DNA from: Algimonas porphyrae | GTDB taxonomy: Bacteria > Pseudomonadota > Alphaproteobacteria > Caulobacterales > Maricaulaceae | Assembly (NCBI RefSeq): GCF_041429795.1 | Contig: NZ_CP163424.1 | Span: 1,304,001-1,368,000 of the forward strand | Direction of reading: 5' to 3' | Length of the DNA stretch: 64,000 nt | Shown here: positions 33,873 through 42,060 of the stretch, in pieces | Position numbering within the stretch: position 1 is the stretch's first letter | Layout of the letters: every line of letters begins with the position of its first letter | The notes under the pieces: model-generated | Told to the model about the DNA's origin: nothing | The model's input: only the letters and a program-made list of their open reading frames with translations | Databases searched by the model: none | Position numbers and translations under genes: made by a program

Positions 33873-35136
33873 CATATCGGACCTGCAACTAAGCGCATGG
33901 TTCAGCGATAGTGAGACCGCTTCGATCAATTGTGATTGGGGCGCGTTTGCGCGGTGCGATCAGAGAGCGCCTGACAACCCCGACTGGTCCGTCTGGCTCC
34001 TGCTGGGCGGTCGCGGTTCGGGCAAGACGCGGGCCGGTGCGGAATGGGTTCTGGAACAGGTCCGGCAGGGGGCACGACGTATCGCGCTGATCGGGCCGAC
34101 ATTGCACGATGCGCGCGAAGTCATGCTAGGCGGCGATAGCGGCCTTCTGAATGTCGGTTTTCGCAATGAACGGCCCCATTATGAGCCGACACGTCGGCGG
34201 CTGGTCTTTCCCAGTGGCGCGATCGCCTATCTGTTTTCAGCACATGAGCCGGACAGTCTGCGCGGTCCGCAATTCGACGCGGCCTGGGGCGATGAATTCT
34301 GTGCCTGGCGGGATCCGGATGCCGTGCTGTCCAATCTGCGTCTCGGCCTGCGACTAGGGTCAAGCCCGCGTCTGACTCTGACCACCACACCGCGTCCCAT
34401 GCCTGCACTGGACCGACTGATCCATGCGCCCGGCACCTGCGTAACCCGGTCCCGAACCCGCGACAATGCGGACAATCTTGCGCCGGGTTTCATTGCGGCG
34501 ATGACCGATCTTTATGGCGGAACGGCGCTAGGTCGGCAGGAACTGGACGGGGTCATTGTTCGCGATCATCCCGGTGCGATTTTTCAGCGTGGCGATATCG
34601 ACAAGGCGCGGGTGAAGAATGCGCCGCCGCTGGGTCATATTCTAATCTGTGTCGACCCGCCGGCCACGTCTGGTCCCAAGTCGGACCGCTGCGGTATTAT
34701 CGTCGTAGGACGGGCGCGCCGGGACGGCACGGCTCACGCCTATATCCTGCAAGACGCGACCGTGTCGCGCGCCCGCCCCGAAACCTGGGCCCGGCGGGTT
34801 GTCGATCTGTTTCACGCTCATGCGGCGGATGCCATTCTGGTCGAGTCCAATCAGGGCGGAGAGATGATCGAAACGGTCATCGCCCAGGTCGATGCCGATG
34901 TGCCTGTACAGCGCCGCCACGCGGCCCGCTCAAAGGCGCGTCGGGCGACGCCCGTCGGGTTGATGTATGCACGCAGTCGCGTCCACCATGTGGGCAGACT
35001 GGATGATCTGGAGGACGAGCTGTGTGCGTTCGGCTCGGACGGCGCAAAAGGCAGTCCTGACCGGATGGACGCGCTGGTCTGGGGAGTCTCGGAATTGCTG
35101 CTTCAGACGCAAACCCCACGGCTTCATTTTCTTTAA
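33865..35136 (+). CDS. GTA g2, terminase large subunit
   Basis: Protein of 423 residues from the ATG at 33865. Walker A is LLLGGRGSGKTRAGAEWV, Walker B lies in FDAAWGDEFCAW, and the C-terminal RNase H-like nuclease has ILICVDPPATSG, VESNQGGEMIETVI and a late Asp in GSPDRMDALVWGVSELL. It is the ATP-driven motor that packages DNA into GTA heads. Length and motifs look complete, with no frameshift. Confidence 0.92.
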   Translation: MTDISDLQLSAWFSDSETASINCDWGAFARCDQRAPDNPDWSVWLLLGGRGSGKTRAGAEWVLEQVRQGARRIALIGPTLHDAREVMLGGDSGLLNVGFRNERPHYEPTRRRLVFPSGAIAYLFSAHEPDSLRGPQFDAAWGDEFCAWRDPDAVLSNLRLGLRLGSSPRLTLTTTPRPMPALDRLIHAPGTCVTRSRTRDNADNLAPGFIAAMTDLYGGTALGRQELDGVIVRDHPGAIFQRGDIDKARVKNAPPLGHILICVDPPATSGPKSDRCGIIVVGRARRDGTAHAYILQDATVSRARPETWARRVVDLFHAHAADAILVESNQGGEMIETVIAQVDADVPVQRRHAARSKARRATPVGLMYARSRVHHVGRLDDLEDELCAFGSDGAKGSPDRMDALVWGVSELLLQTQTPRLHFL

Positions 35137-35198
35137 CCGCGCATTTACCCTGTTGGCGTCATAGTTCATGCAATCCAGGAGGGGTGCCGTCTTGCGGG

Positions 35199-35660
35199 AT
35201 GGTCAAAGGTGCGACTATGTCAAAAACCGTGAAATCGAAGCGGCGTCAGACAGCGGACTTGCAAATCAGATTGCGACAGACCGATCGGGAACTCGGTCAG
35301 CTCAACTGGGAGCTGGCGCAGGAACTGGTCACGCTTGCCGATCAGGCCAATAATCCCGAACCCCTGATCGAAGCCGTCGAAGCGCTTCGGTCCGCCAAAC
35401 GCTACTATTCTTTCGAAGACGCGCCACGCGAACATGCGCTGATTCAGCAATCCATTGCGGATACGCTTCTGATTCTGGGCCGCCGCACAGGGGACCGGGA
35501 AGCGCTGCAAACCGCACGCGACGCTTATCGCGGTGCCATTACGCTGGCCTCGCTTCTGTCCGATGAGGCTCTTCGCGACGCTTTGCGGATCAATTACCGC
35601 GAGACTCAGACCTTGCTGGGTGAGACGCTGCAGAGCGCGGCCCTGTTCCGGGTCGCCTGA
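35199..35660 (+). CDS. TPR-like helical protein inserted between GTA g2 and g3
   Basis: About 153 residues; starts at 35199 or 35217 are both possible. The sequence is two or three TPR-like helical pairs (ELAQELVTLADQANNPEPLIEAVEALRSAKRYYSFEDAPREHALIQQSIADTLLILGRRTGDREAL). It is not part of the standard RcGTA gene order (g2 is followed by g3). It might be a lineage-specific GTA accessory factor or an unrelated insertion. A strong AGGAGGGG lies about 15 bases before 35199. Confidence 0.6.
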   Translation: MVKGATMSKTVKSKRRQTADLQIRLRQTDRELGQLNWELAQELVTLADQANNPEPLIEAVEALRSAKRYYSFEDAPREHALIQQSIADTLLILGRRTGDREALQTARDAYRGAITLASLLSDEALRDALRINYRETQTLLGETLQSAALFRVA

Positions 35661-35671
35661 TCCGGCAATCA

Positions 35672-35689
35672 ATCCGCGCGAACGCGGAT
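35672..35689. other. Short hairpin between the TPR gene and the portal gene
   Basis: ATCCGCG-CGAA-CGCGGAT: a perfect 7-base stem with a CGAA loop, 11 bases after the TPR gene stop. The following bases (GGAAAATTCTT) are not a clear T-run, so terminator function is weak. It may be an RNA processing site in the GTA transcript. Confidence 0.35.
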
Positions 35690-35798
35690 GGAAAATTCTT
35701 GTCTTTCAGGCCGCTGAAAGAAAATCAGCCGAATAAATCCCCGCTATTCCGAATGGGGTCATAAAAGACCTATCGCTGCTCAAAGGGTTTGGGCACCG

Positions 35799-36956
35799 AT
35801 GGGAACCACCATCATGAAATTGCCTTTCACGGGCCGCACGCTCAGTCCGCGCGTTGCGCCTGCTCCTGCCTTGCTGGCCGATGAAACCAAATCCGGTGAC
35901 GCGCCGCTGGTCGCCGTCGAACTGTCGCGCCGCGCCTGTTTCACCAGCCCTGATTTCGTCTCCCTCTGCCGCGAAGGATTTGCGCGCAATCCTGTCGTCT
36001 ATCGCTGTGTGCGCATGATTGCGGAAGCGTGCGCGTCTGTACCGCTACTCGGCGACGGCCTGCCGGATGAGGCCGCCGAAGTGCTGGAGCGCTTCTACGG
36101 CTATCTCCAGGTTTCAGGCAGCGCCTATCTGCAGGGTGTCTGGCTGGACGGGGACCTCGTCGGATTGCGCGCGCTGCGTCCCGACAGGGTCAGCGCCCTG
36201 ACGGATGCGGCTGGACGTCCCGCAGGATTTGGGATCCGCACCGACAAGGCCCGCAGCGTCCATCGTCGCGATCCGTTGAGCGGTCAGTGCGAGATCATGG
36301 CGCTGACCCTGTTCGATCCGCTATCCGACGTGGATGGACAGTCGCCCTTGCGCGCCGCGGCGACGAGTATCGATCTGCACAATCAAGGCACGCGTTGGGC
36401 CAAGGCCCTGCTCGACAATAGCGCGCGCCCATCCGGTGCGCTCGTCTATAAGGGCGGATCGGGCGACAGGCTGTCGCGTGATCAGATCGACCAGCTCAAA
36501 GCCGAACTGGAACAGGGCTTTACCGGCCCGGCTCGCGCTGGCCGTCCGATGGTGCTGGAAGGCGGGCTCGACTGGAAGACGATGGGACTCAGCCCCTCCG
36601 ACATGGATTTTACTCAGGGTCGTCGCGAAGCCGCTCGCGACATTGCGCTCGCATTCGGCGTCCCGCCCATGCTGCTCGGCATTCCGGGCGACAATACTTA
36701 CGCGAATTATGCCGAGGCGAACCGTGCTTTCTGGCGCCAGACCGTCATTCCTCTTGTCGGGCGTACGGCGCGCTCTCTCAGCCGCTGGCTGACGGCAGCA
36801 GGGCAAGACGTTTCGCTGAACCCGGATCTGGATGCAGTCCCGGCCCTGGCGGCGGAGCGGACGGCGCTATGGGCGCGGATCGATGCGGCGAGCTTCCTCG
36901 ACATCGATGAGCAGCGTGATCTGGCAGGCTTGGGACCGCGCGGGGACGGCGCATGA
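35799..36956 (+). CDS. GTA g3, HK97-type portal protein
   Basis: Protein of 385 residues (380 if started at 35814). FARNPVVYRCVRMIAEACASVPLL, then SAYLQGVWLDGDLVGLRALRPDRV, then GRREAARDIALAFGVPPMLLGIPGDNTYANYAEANRAFWRQTVIPL, are classical for the HK97 portal family. The dodecameric portal forms the DNA channel at the head vertex. Its end overlaps the next gene (ATGA). Confidence 0.92.
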   Translation: MGTTIMKLPFTGRTLSPRVAPAPALLADETKSGDAPLVAVELSRRACFTSPDFVSLCREGFARNPVVYRCVRMIAEACASVPLLGDGLPDEAAEVLERFYGYLQVSGSAYLQGVWLDGDLVGLRALRPDRVSALTDAAGRPAGFGIRTDKARSVHRRDPLSGQCEIMALTLFDPLSDVDGQSPLRAAATSIDLHNQGTRWAKALLDNSARPSGALVYKGGSGDRLSRDQIDQLKAELEQGFTGPARAGRPMVLEGGLDWKTMGLSPSDMDFTQGRREAARDIALAFGVPPMLLGIPGDNTYANYAEANRAFWRQTVIPLVGRTARSLSRWLTAAGQDVSLNPDLDAVPALAAERTALWARIDAASFLDIDEQRDLAGLGPRGDGA

Positions 36957-37216
36957 CCATGACGGTAATGGGACCGGTCCGGCTTGAACGGACAATCACG
37001 TTCGGTCTGATCATGACACTGATCCTGCAGACGGCCGGAGGGCTCATCTGGGTCGGGGCTGCCGAAGCGCGTCTGACCGAACTGGAACATGAATTTGAAA
37101 GCCAGCTCGCCATCAGTGAACGGCTGGCACGGCTCGAGGGGGAAACCGCGATCATGCGCAGCAGCGTGCTTCGGATCGAACAGACTCTCGTTCGGACCAA
37201 AGGCGACAGGCCATGA
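36953..37216 (+). CDS. GTA g3.5-like small membrane protein
   Basis: Protein of 87 residues: one hydrophobic helix (ITFGLIMTLILQTAGGLIWVGAA) followed by a coiled-coil-like stretch (RLTELEHEFESQLAISERLARLEGETAIMRSSVLRIEQTL). Size and place between portal and protease genes match RcGTA g3.5, whose role is not settled. It overlaps both neighbours by ATGA. Confidence 0.7.
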   Translation: MTMTVMGPVRLERTITFGLIMTLILQTAGGLIWVGAAEARLTELEHEFESQLAISERLARLEGETAIMRSSVLRIEQTLVRTKGDRP

Positions 37217-37641
37217 CCGCCGGCCTGAAGATTTCCGGCTATGCGTCGCGCTTCGACGAGCGTGACGCTGGCGGTGACAGGGTGCGGCGCGGGGCCTTCG
37301 CCGCTTCGCTACTCAGCCGCTCCACATCCCTGCCCATGCTGTCCGACCACCAACGTCAGATCGGCGTCTGGGACCGTGTGACGGAAGACGGCACCGGACT
37401 GTTCGTGGAGGGCCGCGTGACGGATCCGGCGCTGACGCGACTGATTACAGCCGGAAAGGTCAACGGCCTGTCGATCGGCTATCGCACCCGCCGCGCTACG
37501 CCGCGCGAGGGTGGGCGCGACCTGCTCGACCTGGACTTGCGCGAAATATCCGTCGTCGCCTTTCCGATGCTGGGCTCCGCCCGGATCGACACAGTTTCTG
37601 AACCCGTAACCGAACGCACCAACCACAGGAGACTTGCGTGA
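37213..37641 (+). CDS. GTA g4, HK97-type prohead protease
   Basis: Protein of 142 residues. ISGYASRFDERDAGGDRVRRGAF opens the fold; the catalytic His lies in PMLSDHQRQIGVW and the Ser in KVNGLSIGYRTR. It cleaves the delta domain of the capsid protein during head maturation. It ends in a GTGA overlap with the capsid gene, as usual for the HK97 module. Confidence 0.9.
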   Translation: MTAGLKISGYASRFDERDAGGDRVRRGAFAASLLSRSTSLPMLSDHQRQIGVWDRVTEDGTGLFVEGRVTDPALTRLITAGKVNGLSIGYRTRRATPREGGRDLLDLDLREISVVAFPMLGSARIDTVSEPVTERTNHRRLA

Positions 37642-38789
37642 CTACCCCAATTCTGGAGACCAAAATGGCGAGCGATGATTTCGCCGCAACCTTTGCGGCC
37701 TTTCGCGAGGCCAATGACGAACGTCTGACCGAAATCGAGAAAAAGGCCGCTGCCGATCCCTTGCTCGACGCGAAAGTCGACCGGCTGAACAAGCGACTGG
37801 AGACCTTGTCGCTCAGCCTGTCGCAACCCGCATTGAGCCAGCCCGTCGACGAAGCCAAGTCCGCTTGGGACCGGTTCATTCGCACGGGTGATGAAACGGC
37901 GCTGATCGAAGCCAAATCCCTCTCGTCCAGCGATGGCAGTGGGGGGTTCATCACCCCGATCGAAACGGAAAACCGCATCGACAGTGTTCTTGAAGCCGCC
38001 TCGCCATTCCGGCGCATCGCCACGGTTCGCAAGATCGGGGCGGGACGGTTTCGCAAGCCTGTCGGGACTGGCGATGCCACATCCGGCTGGGCCGGGGAGT
38101 CAGACGCCCGGCCTCAAACGACGGCGCCGTCCCTGACGCTGATGGATTTTCCTGTCGGCGAGCTTTACGCCATGCCGGCCGCGACGCAGGCGTTGCTGGA
38201 CGATAGCGTGGCCGATGTTGATGCCTGGCTCGCCGAAGAGGTCCGCGATGTGTTCGCCGCGCAGGAAACTGCCGCATTCGTCAACGGAAACGGGCAGAAT
38301 AAACCCAAGGGTCTGCTATCCTATCAAGACGGTGCGGATGCGCTGGCGGTCGTGAAAACGGGCGTGAACGGCAGTTTTGCGGTGGGATCGCAGATCGATG
38401 CACTGATGTCCCTGATTTACACGCCCAAGTCCAAATTTCGTCCCGGTGCGTCCTTCATGATGAACCGCAGGACGCTTTCGGAAATCCGCAAGCTGAAGGA
38501 TGCAGACGGCAACTATATCTGGACGCCGCCCAGCACGATCGGCGAACCGAGCCAATTGCTGGGTTATGCCGTGACAGAGGCTGAGGACATGCCGGATATC
38601 ATCGATAACGGTCCGGCCGTCGCATTCGGTGACTTCCGCCGCGGCTATCTGATTGTGGACCGTCAGGGCATCCAGGTGCTGCGCGACCCCTATTCCGCAA
38701 AGCCCTATGTGTTGTTCTACACGACCAAGCGTGTCGGCGGCGGCGTGCAGGACAAGAACGCCTTCGCTCTGCTGGAATTTGCCGAATAA
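37638..38789 (+). CDS. GTA g5, HK97-type major capsid protein
   Basis: Protein of 383 residues with a GTG start inside the protease stop. Residues 1-100 are the helical delta domain (MASDDFAATFAAFREANDERLTEIEKKA) removed by the protease. The HK97 core follows: SSSDGSGGFITPIETENRI, ATQALLDDSVADVDAWLAEEV, FVNGNGQNKPKGLL, and FGDFRRGYLIVDRQGIQVLRDPY. It looks intact. A terminator-like hairpin follows 110 bases after the stop. Confidence 0.95.
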   Translation: MTTPILETKMASDDFAATFAAFREANDERLTEIEKKAAADPLLDAKVDRLNKRLETLSLSLSQPALSQPVDEAKSAWDRFIRTGDETALIEAKSLSSSDGSGGFITPIETENRIDSVLEAASPFRRIATVRKIGAGRFRKPVGTGDATSGWAGESDARPQTTAPSLTLMDFPVGELYAMPAATQALLDDSVADVDAWLAEEVRDVFAAQETAAFVNGNGQNKPKGLLSYQDGADALAVVKTGVNGSFAVGSQIDALMSLIYTPKSKFRPGASFMMNRRTLSEIRKLKDADGNYIWTPPSTIGEPSQLLGYAVTEAEDMPDIIDNGPAVAFGDFRRGYLIVDRQGIQVLRDPYSAKPYVLFYTTKRVGGGVQDKNAFALLEFAE

Positions 38790-38899
38790 CCCTCTCTGAC
38801 GCGGTGATCGCCGCAGTCAGTCGCAGGGCCAGCCTTTTCACAAGGAACTCTGCGAAACATGCTTGCGATCGGACCCGTGACCGGTCGCCGCCACTTCAT

Positions 38900-38925
38900 A
38901 CCCGCCTTCACGGCGGGTTTTTCTT
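38900..38925 (+). terminator. Intrinsic terminator inside the GTA cluster, after the capsid gene
   Basis: ACCCGCC-TTCAC-GGCGGGT: a 7-base GC-rich stem followed by TTTTTCTTT. It lies between the major capsid gene and g6, 111 bases after the capsid stop and 25 before the g6 ATG. It would stop most transcription of the downstream connector and tail genes unless read-through is enforced. Confidence 0.8.
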
Positions 38926-38949
38926 TGCCATTCTGGAGGGACCCCATTC

Positions 38950-39450
38950 ATGCTGATCGATCTGGATGACCCGCCGGTCGAGCCGATTACGCTCGCCGAA
39001 ACGAAAACCTTTCTCCGCGTCGATCACGACGATGATGACGGCTTGATCGCAACGCTGATCGCGTCGGCGCGGCAGACGCTGGAAAACCATTTGAATGTCG
39101 CCATGATCCGGCGATCCATGCAGCTCTCGAGCCCGGCGACCGACGAGTTCCGCTTGCCGCGCTGGCCTGTCACCAGCGTCGAGACCGTTCTGGTCGATGG
39201 CGAACAGGCCACGGATTATATTGTCAATCTGCGTAAACGCCCTGCGACAGTCTGCGCAAGTGCCATGGATCATGTCGAGATCGCCTTTACGGCGGGTTAC
39301 GGCACGGAACCATCCGACATTCCGGCCCCCTTGCGACAGGCGCTCTTATTGCTGGTCGCCCAAGCTTACGAACATCGGGACGCCACACCGTCCACCTTGC
39401 CGCTGATGGTCGATGCGCTGACCATGCCTTACCGGGTGGTCGGACTGTGA
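38950..39450 (+). CDS. GTA g6, head-tail connector protein
   Basis: Protein of 166 residues. PPVEPITLAETKTFLRVDHDDDDGLIATLIASARQTLENHLNVAMIRRSMQ is the gp6-like connector signature, with the usual C-terminal helix (PAPLRQALLLLVAQAYEHRD). It forms the adaptor ring under the portal. Ribosome site TGGAGGGAC. The stop overlaps the g7 GTG. Confidence 0.9.
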   Translation: MLIDLDDPPVEPITLAETKTFLRVDHDDDDGLIATLIASARQTLENHLNVAMIRRSMQLSSPATDEFRLPRWPVTSVETVLVDGEQATDYIVNLRKRPATVCASAMDHVEIAFTAGYGTEPSDIPAPLRQALLLLVAQAYEHRDATPSTLPLMVDALTMPYRVVGL

Positions 39451-39764
39451 TCGGCCAGTTGCGCCACCGCATCGGGATCTACGCGCCGAGCCGGATCGCC
39501 GATGATCTGGGCGGGACCGTCACGAATTGGACGTTTCAGCGCGCCGTCTGGGCCGCTGTCGAACCGCGATCCCTGTCCGAAACACAGACGAACGGCCGTC
39601 TCAGCGTCACGCAGACCTTTCGGGTGACGCTCCGCTTTCGCAGCGACTTCCCCCGTCTGGCTCGCCTTGTCTGGCGCGGTCGGACGCTGCGCGTGGTCGC
39701 GGTCAGCGACCCCGATACGCGGCGTGAACGTCTGCATCTAATTTGTGAGGAGGAACGCCAATGA
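39447..39764 (+). CDS. GTA g7, head-tail adaptor (stopper)
   Basis: Protein of 105 residues with a GTG start. IGQLRHRIGIYAPSRIADDLGGTVTNWTFQRAVWAAVEPRS is the SPP1 gp16-like head closure family; TLRFRSDFPRLARLVWRGRTLRV follows. It closes the head after packaging. It is coupled to g6 and g8 by 4-base overlaps. Confidence 0.88.
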   Translation: MIGQLRHRIGIYAPSRIADDLGGTVTNWTFQRAVWAAVEPRSLSETQTNGRLSVTQTFRVTLRFRSDFPRLARLVWRGRTLRVVAVSDPDTRRERLHLICEEERQ

Positions 39765-40186
39765 GCAGCGTCAATCTGGCTGAGGCCGCACTGGCCGTGC
39801 AGCATGACATCCATACGGCGCTGGGTTTGGATCTGACTCTCCAGACGGTGCTGGGTGATCCGATCCGGGCGTATGATCATCGTCCCACGGACCCAGCCTA
39901 TCCCTATCTGACTTACGGCAGCATCCGGTCAGAGGATTCCAGCGGCGATGCCGCCCCGCAATCGACCCATCAGATCACTCTGCACCTCTGGAGCCGGTAT
40001 GAAGGTCGATCCGAAGTGCTCGACCTGCTGCGGCGCGTATCCGACACCATTTGCGACGCCCTCCCACAGGCGGTCGTGCCGCTTTATCTGGACGTGCTGC
40101 GCGCCCCGGATGGACGGACCTTCCACGGCCTGCTGCGACTGTCCGTGACAACCACCGAACCTTCTCAAGAGGAGACCACGCCATGA
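39761..40186 (+). CDS. GTA g8, tail terminator-like protein (DUF3168)
   Basis: Protein of 141 residues. LAVQHDIHTALGLDLTL, PIRAYDHRPTDPAYPYLTYG, HQITLHLWSRYEGRSEVLDLLRRVSDTICDAL and DGRTFHGLLRLSVTTTE are the DUF3168 pattern; in RcGTA g8 sits at the top of the tail tube. Overlaps g7 and g9 by ATGA. Confidence 0.9.
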   Translation: MSSVNLAEAALAVQHDIHTALGLDLTLQTVLGDPIRAYDHRPTDPAYPYLTYGSIRSEDSSGDAAPQSTHQITLHLWSRYEGRSEVLDLLRRVSDTICDALPQAVVPLYLDVLRAPDGRTFHGLLRLSVTTTEPSQEETTP

Positions 40187-40587
40187 GCGTAGCAAGAGGA
40201 CGCGACCTTCTGTTGAAGGTCGAAGATGAAGGCAGTTTCATGACGGTTGCAGGGTTGCGAACCAAGTCGATCCGGCTCAATGCGCAGACGGTCGACGTAA
40301 CGGACATGCAGTCGAATGGCTGGACGGAATTGCTACCGGAAGCGGGCATTCGGTCCATTGCCATAACGGGCTCCGGCGTTTTCAGAGACGCGCAATCGGA
40401 TGCCCTGATCCGCAGCGCCTTTTTCGCCCAGACCGTGCTCAACGCGCAGATGATCCTGCCAGGTTTCGGCACGATCACATCCCCTATTCTTGTGTCGGGA
40501 CTGACCTATGGGGGCACGTTCAAGGGCGAAGCAACGTTCGAACTGACCTTGGTCAGTGCCGGAGAACCGGTCTTCATGCCGTCATGA
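40183..40587 (+). CDS. GTA g9, major tail (tube) protein
   Basis: Protein of 134 residues from the ATG overlapping the g8 stop. GRDLLLKVEDEGSFMTVAGLRTKSIRLNAQTVDVTDMQSNGWTELLPEAG is the tail tube signature of TP901-1/RcGTA type, ending in TYGGTFKGEATFELTLVSAGEPVF. It would polymerise into the short tail tube. Complete. Confidence 0.92.
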   Translation: MSVARGRDLLLKVEDEGSFMTVAGLRTKSIRLNAQTVDVTDMQSNGWTELLPEAGIRSIAITGSGVFRDAQSDALIRSAFFAQTVLNAQMILPGFGTITSPILVSGLTYGGTFKGEATFELTLVSAGEPVFMPS

Positions 40588-40856
40588 ATTATCGCGCAGG
40601 AGATGTCATGACCGAGATCGGGCCGCTGCGCCTGACGGTCGGTGGCCTAGCCGAACTGGCCGCGCGATGTGACGCCAAAACGCCAGCGGCTCTGGCTGAC
40701 ATGATCCGGACCTTGTGTCCGGACACGGCGCGCCACCTGCTAACCGCCTTGCTACGACCCTCCGGCAATGAAGCGGAGGTGGCGCGCCTGACCGATCAAC
40801 AGGTGGCAGATCATATGCCGGCGGCATCACAGTGCATCGTCACGGCGCTTTCATGA
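40584..40856 (+). CDS. GTA g10-like tail assembly protein
   Basis: Protein of 90 residues; overlaps g9 by ATGA. The core IGPLRLTVGGLAELAARCDAKTPAALADMIRTLCPDTARHLLTALL resembles the small GTA family protein encoded after the tail tube gene (gp10). Such proteins act as tail assembly chaperones together with the next gene. Confidence 0.75.
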   Translation: MNYRAGDVMTEIGPLRLTVGGLAELAARCDAKTPAALADMIRTLCPDTARHLLTALLRPSGNEAEVARLTDQQVADHMPAASQCIVTALS

Positions 40857-41044
40857 CCTGGCCATTCGATGAGTGGCACCGGCTTGCCGTGCGCCATCTG
40901 CAGCTCTCGCCGAGCGAGTTCTGGGCCATGCCGCTGGCGGACTGGCTGTCACTGATCGCGATCGACCGCTCCGCGCTGGATCGGTCAGACCTCAATAAAT
41001 TGATGAAGGACCACCCCGATGGAATAGATCGGCAAGGCGGCTGA
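40853..41044 (+). CDS. GTA g10.1, tail assembly chaperone-like (DUF2376)
   Basis: Protein of 63 residues; overlaps g10 by ATGA. WPFDEWHRLAVRHLQLSPSEFWAMPLADWLSLI is the usual pattern of this short family, and LNKLMKDHPDG is close to its normal end. The last residues (IDRQGG) and the stop at 41042-41044 are followed in the same frame by a remnant of g15, so the 3' end was probably altered by the deletion described for that remnant. Confidence 0.75.
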   Translation: MTWPFDEWHRLAVRHLQLSPSEFWAMPLADWLSLIAIDRSALDRSDLNKLMKDHPDGIDRQGG

Positions 41045-42046
41045 CGCCGTCGCGGCGCTGGATACGGATCAGCGCTTCTGGATCGCTTTGCCTTCGATGG
41101 GCATCTGTGGACGGTCGATACGCTTGAAATCGGATCGCAGATCGACCTGACGGCGCGGCGGGCCTATTCGGCGGATCGGACCTGGCTTGCGGGAGCCACG
41201 CCCGGAACTGCGCAACCCATTGCATGGTCCGGGCCGGCGCAGCTCTTCGCTTTCGATCTACCAGACCGGTCTGGCATCAGTGTCGGCGCCATGCTCAACC
41301 CGTTCGAACCGGTCACGATCGCGGGTCCAGAGGGCGAACAGACACTGACCAGACCCTTGCGACTCGGAGCGACACTCAGTGCGTTTCCGGCGCGTTCGGC
41401 ACTGATTGTTGATGAACAGACGTCGCTGACGATATTCATGCCGAACCTGGCAGTCAGTTCCGTCTCCGATGATGACGTCCTGCACTCGGCCAATCGCTTT
41501 GCCATCGAGACACCGCTGGGATGGGAAATCATCGCAGCACGGGATGTGACCTTGGTCGGCGCGCACGAATATGCGCTCTCGCATTTGCTGCGGGGGCTGG
41601 ACGGGACGGACATTTATCAGGCAGACCCGCTGGCCTCTGGAGCTCGTATCCTCTGGCTTGGATCCGGCGTGGAGACGCTTGCGCTCTCCGCCGATTGGAG
41701 AGGGACATCGGTGACCGTGACAGGCATGACCCAGAGTCGGGCCGCGCAGGCGACGGATCTGATCTGGCAGGACCTTGCCGGTGTGCCGCTTCATCCTGTC
41801 CATGCGACATGGGATTCCCAGCGACTGAGCTGGATTGGTCGCGACCGCGCATTCACCGGATGGGAAAGCGATGCCGATCATCTTCGTTACCGGGTCCGGC
41901 TGTACCGCGGTGAAACGATCGAAACGGTCGACACGACCCAGACTTTCATCGAAACGAGCGAATTCGACAGGGCTGAGATCGTCCAGCTCGGACCGGATGG
42001 CCGGGAAAGTCTTATGCCGGAGACGTTGAATGTAGGCGGCGCGTGA
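41045..42046 (+). pseudogene. Remnant of GTA g15 (host-specificity/tail tip protein), C-terminal part only
   Basis: From the g10.1 stop the same frame stays open for 333 codons to the TGA at 42044-42046. It reads as the end of RcGTA-type gp15: a fibronectin-like part (FAFDGHLWTVDTLEIGSQIDLTARRAYSADRTWLAG) and then the late gp15 motif ETPLGWEIIAARDVTLVGAHEYALSHLLRGLDGTD. Full-length gp15 has well over 1000 residues. There is no start codon before the ATG at 41291, and no ribosome site there. g11, g12, g13, g14 and the N-terminal three quarters of g15 are absent. The frame itself carries no stop, so the deletion may be recent or the fragment may be kept. Confidence 0.75.
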
Positions 42047-42060
42047 CTAAATAGTCGCCT

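Noticed and set aside
41291-42046. Treating the frame from 41291 as a complete new GTA gene
   Set aside because: The ATG has no ribosome site, and the 82 codons before it are in the same frame and continue the same gp15-like domain, so the ATG is internal to a truncated gene.
31718-42046. A temperate prophage
   Set aside because: Gene order and sizes match an RcGTA-like cluster. There is no integrase, repressor, replication, holin or lysis gene, and no attachment repeats.
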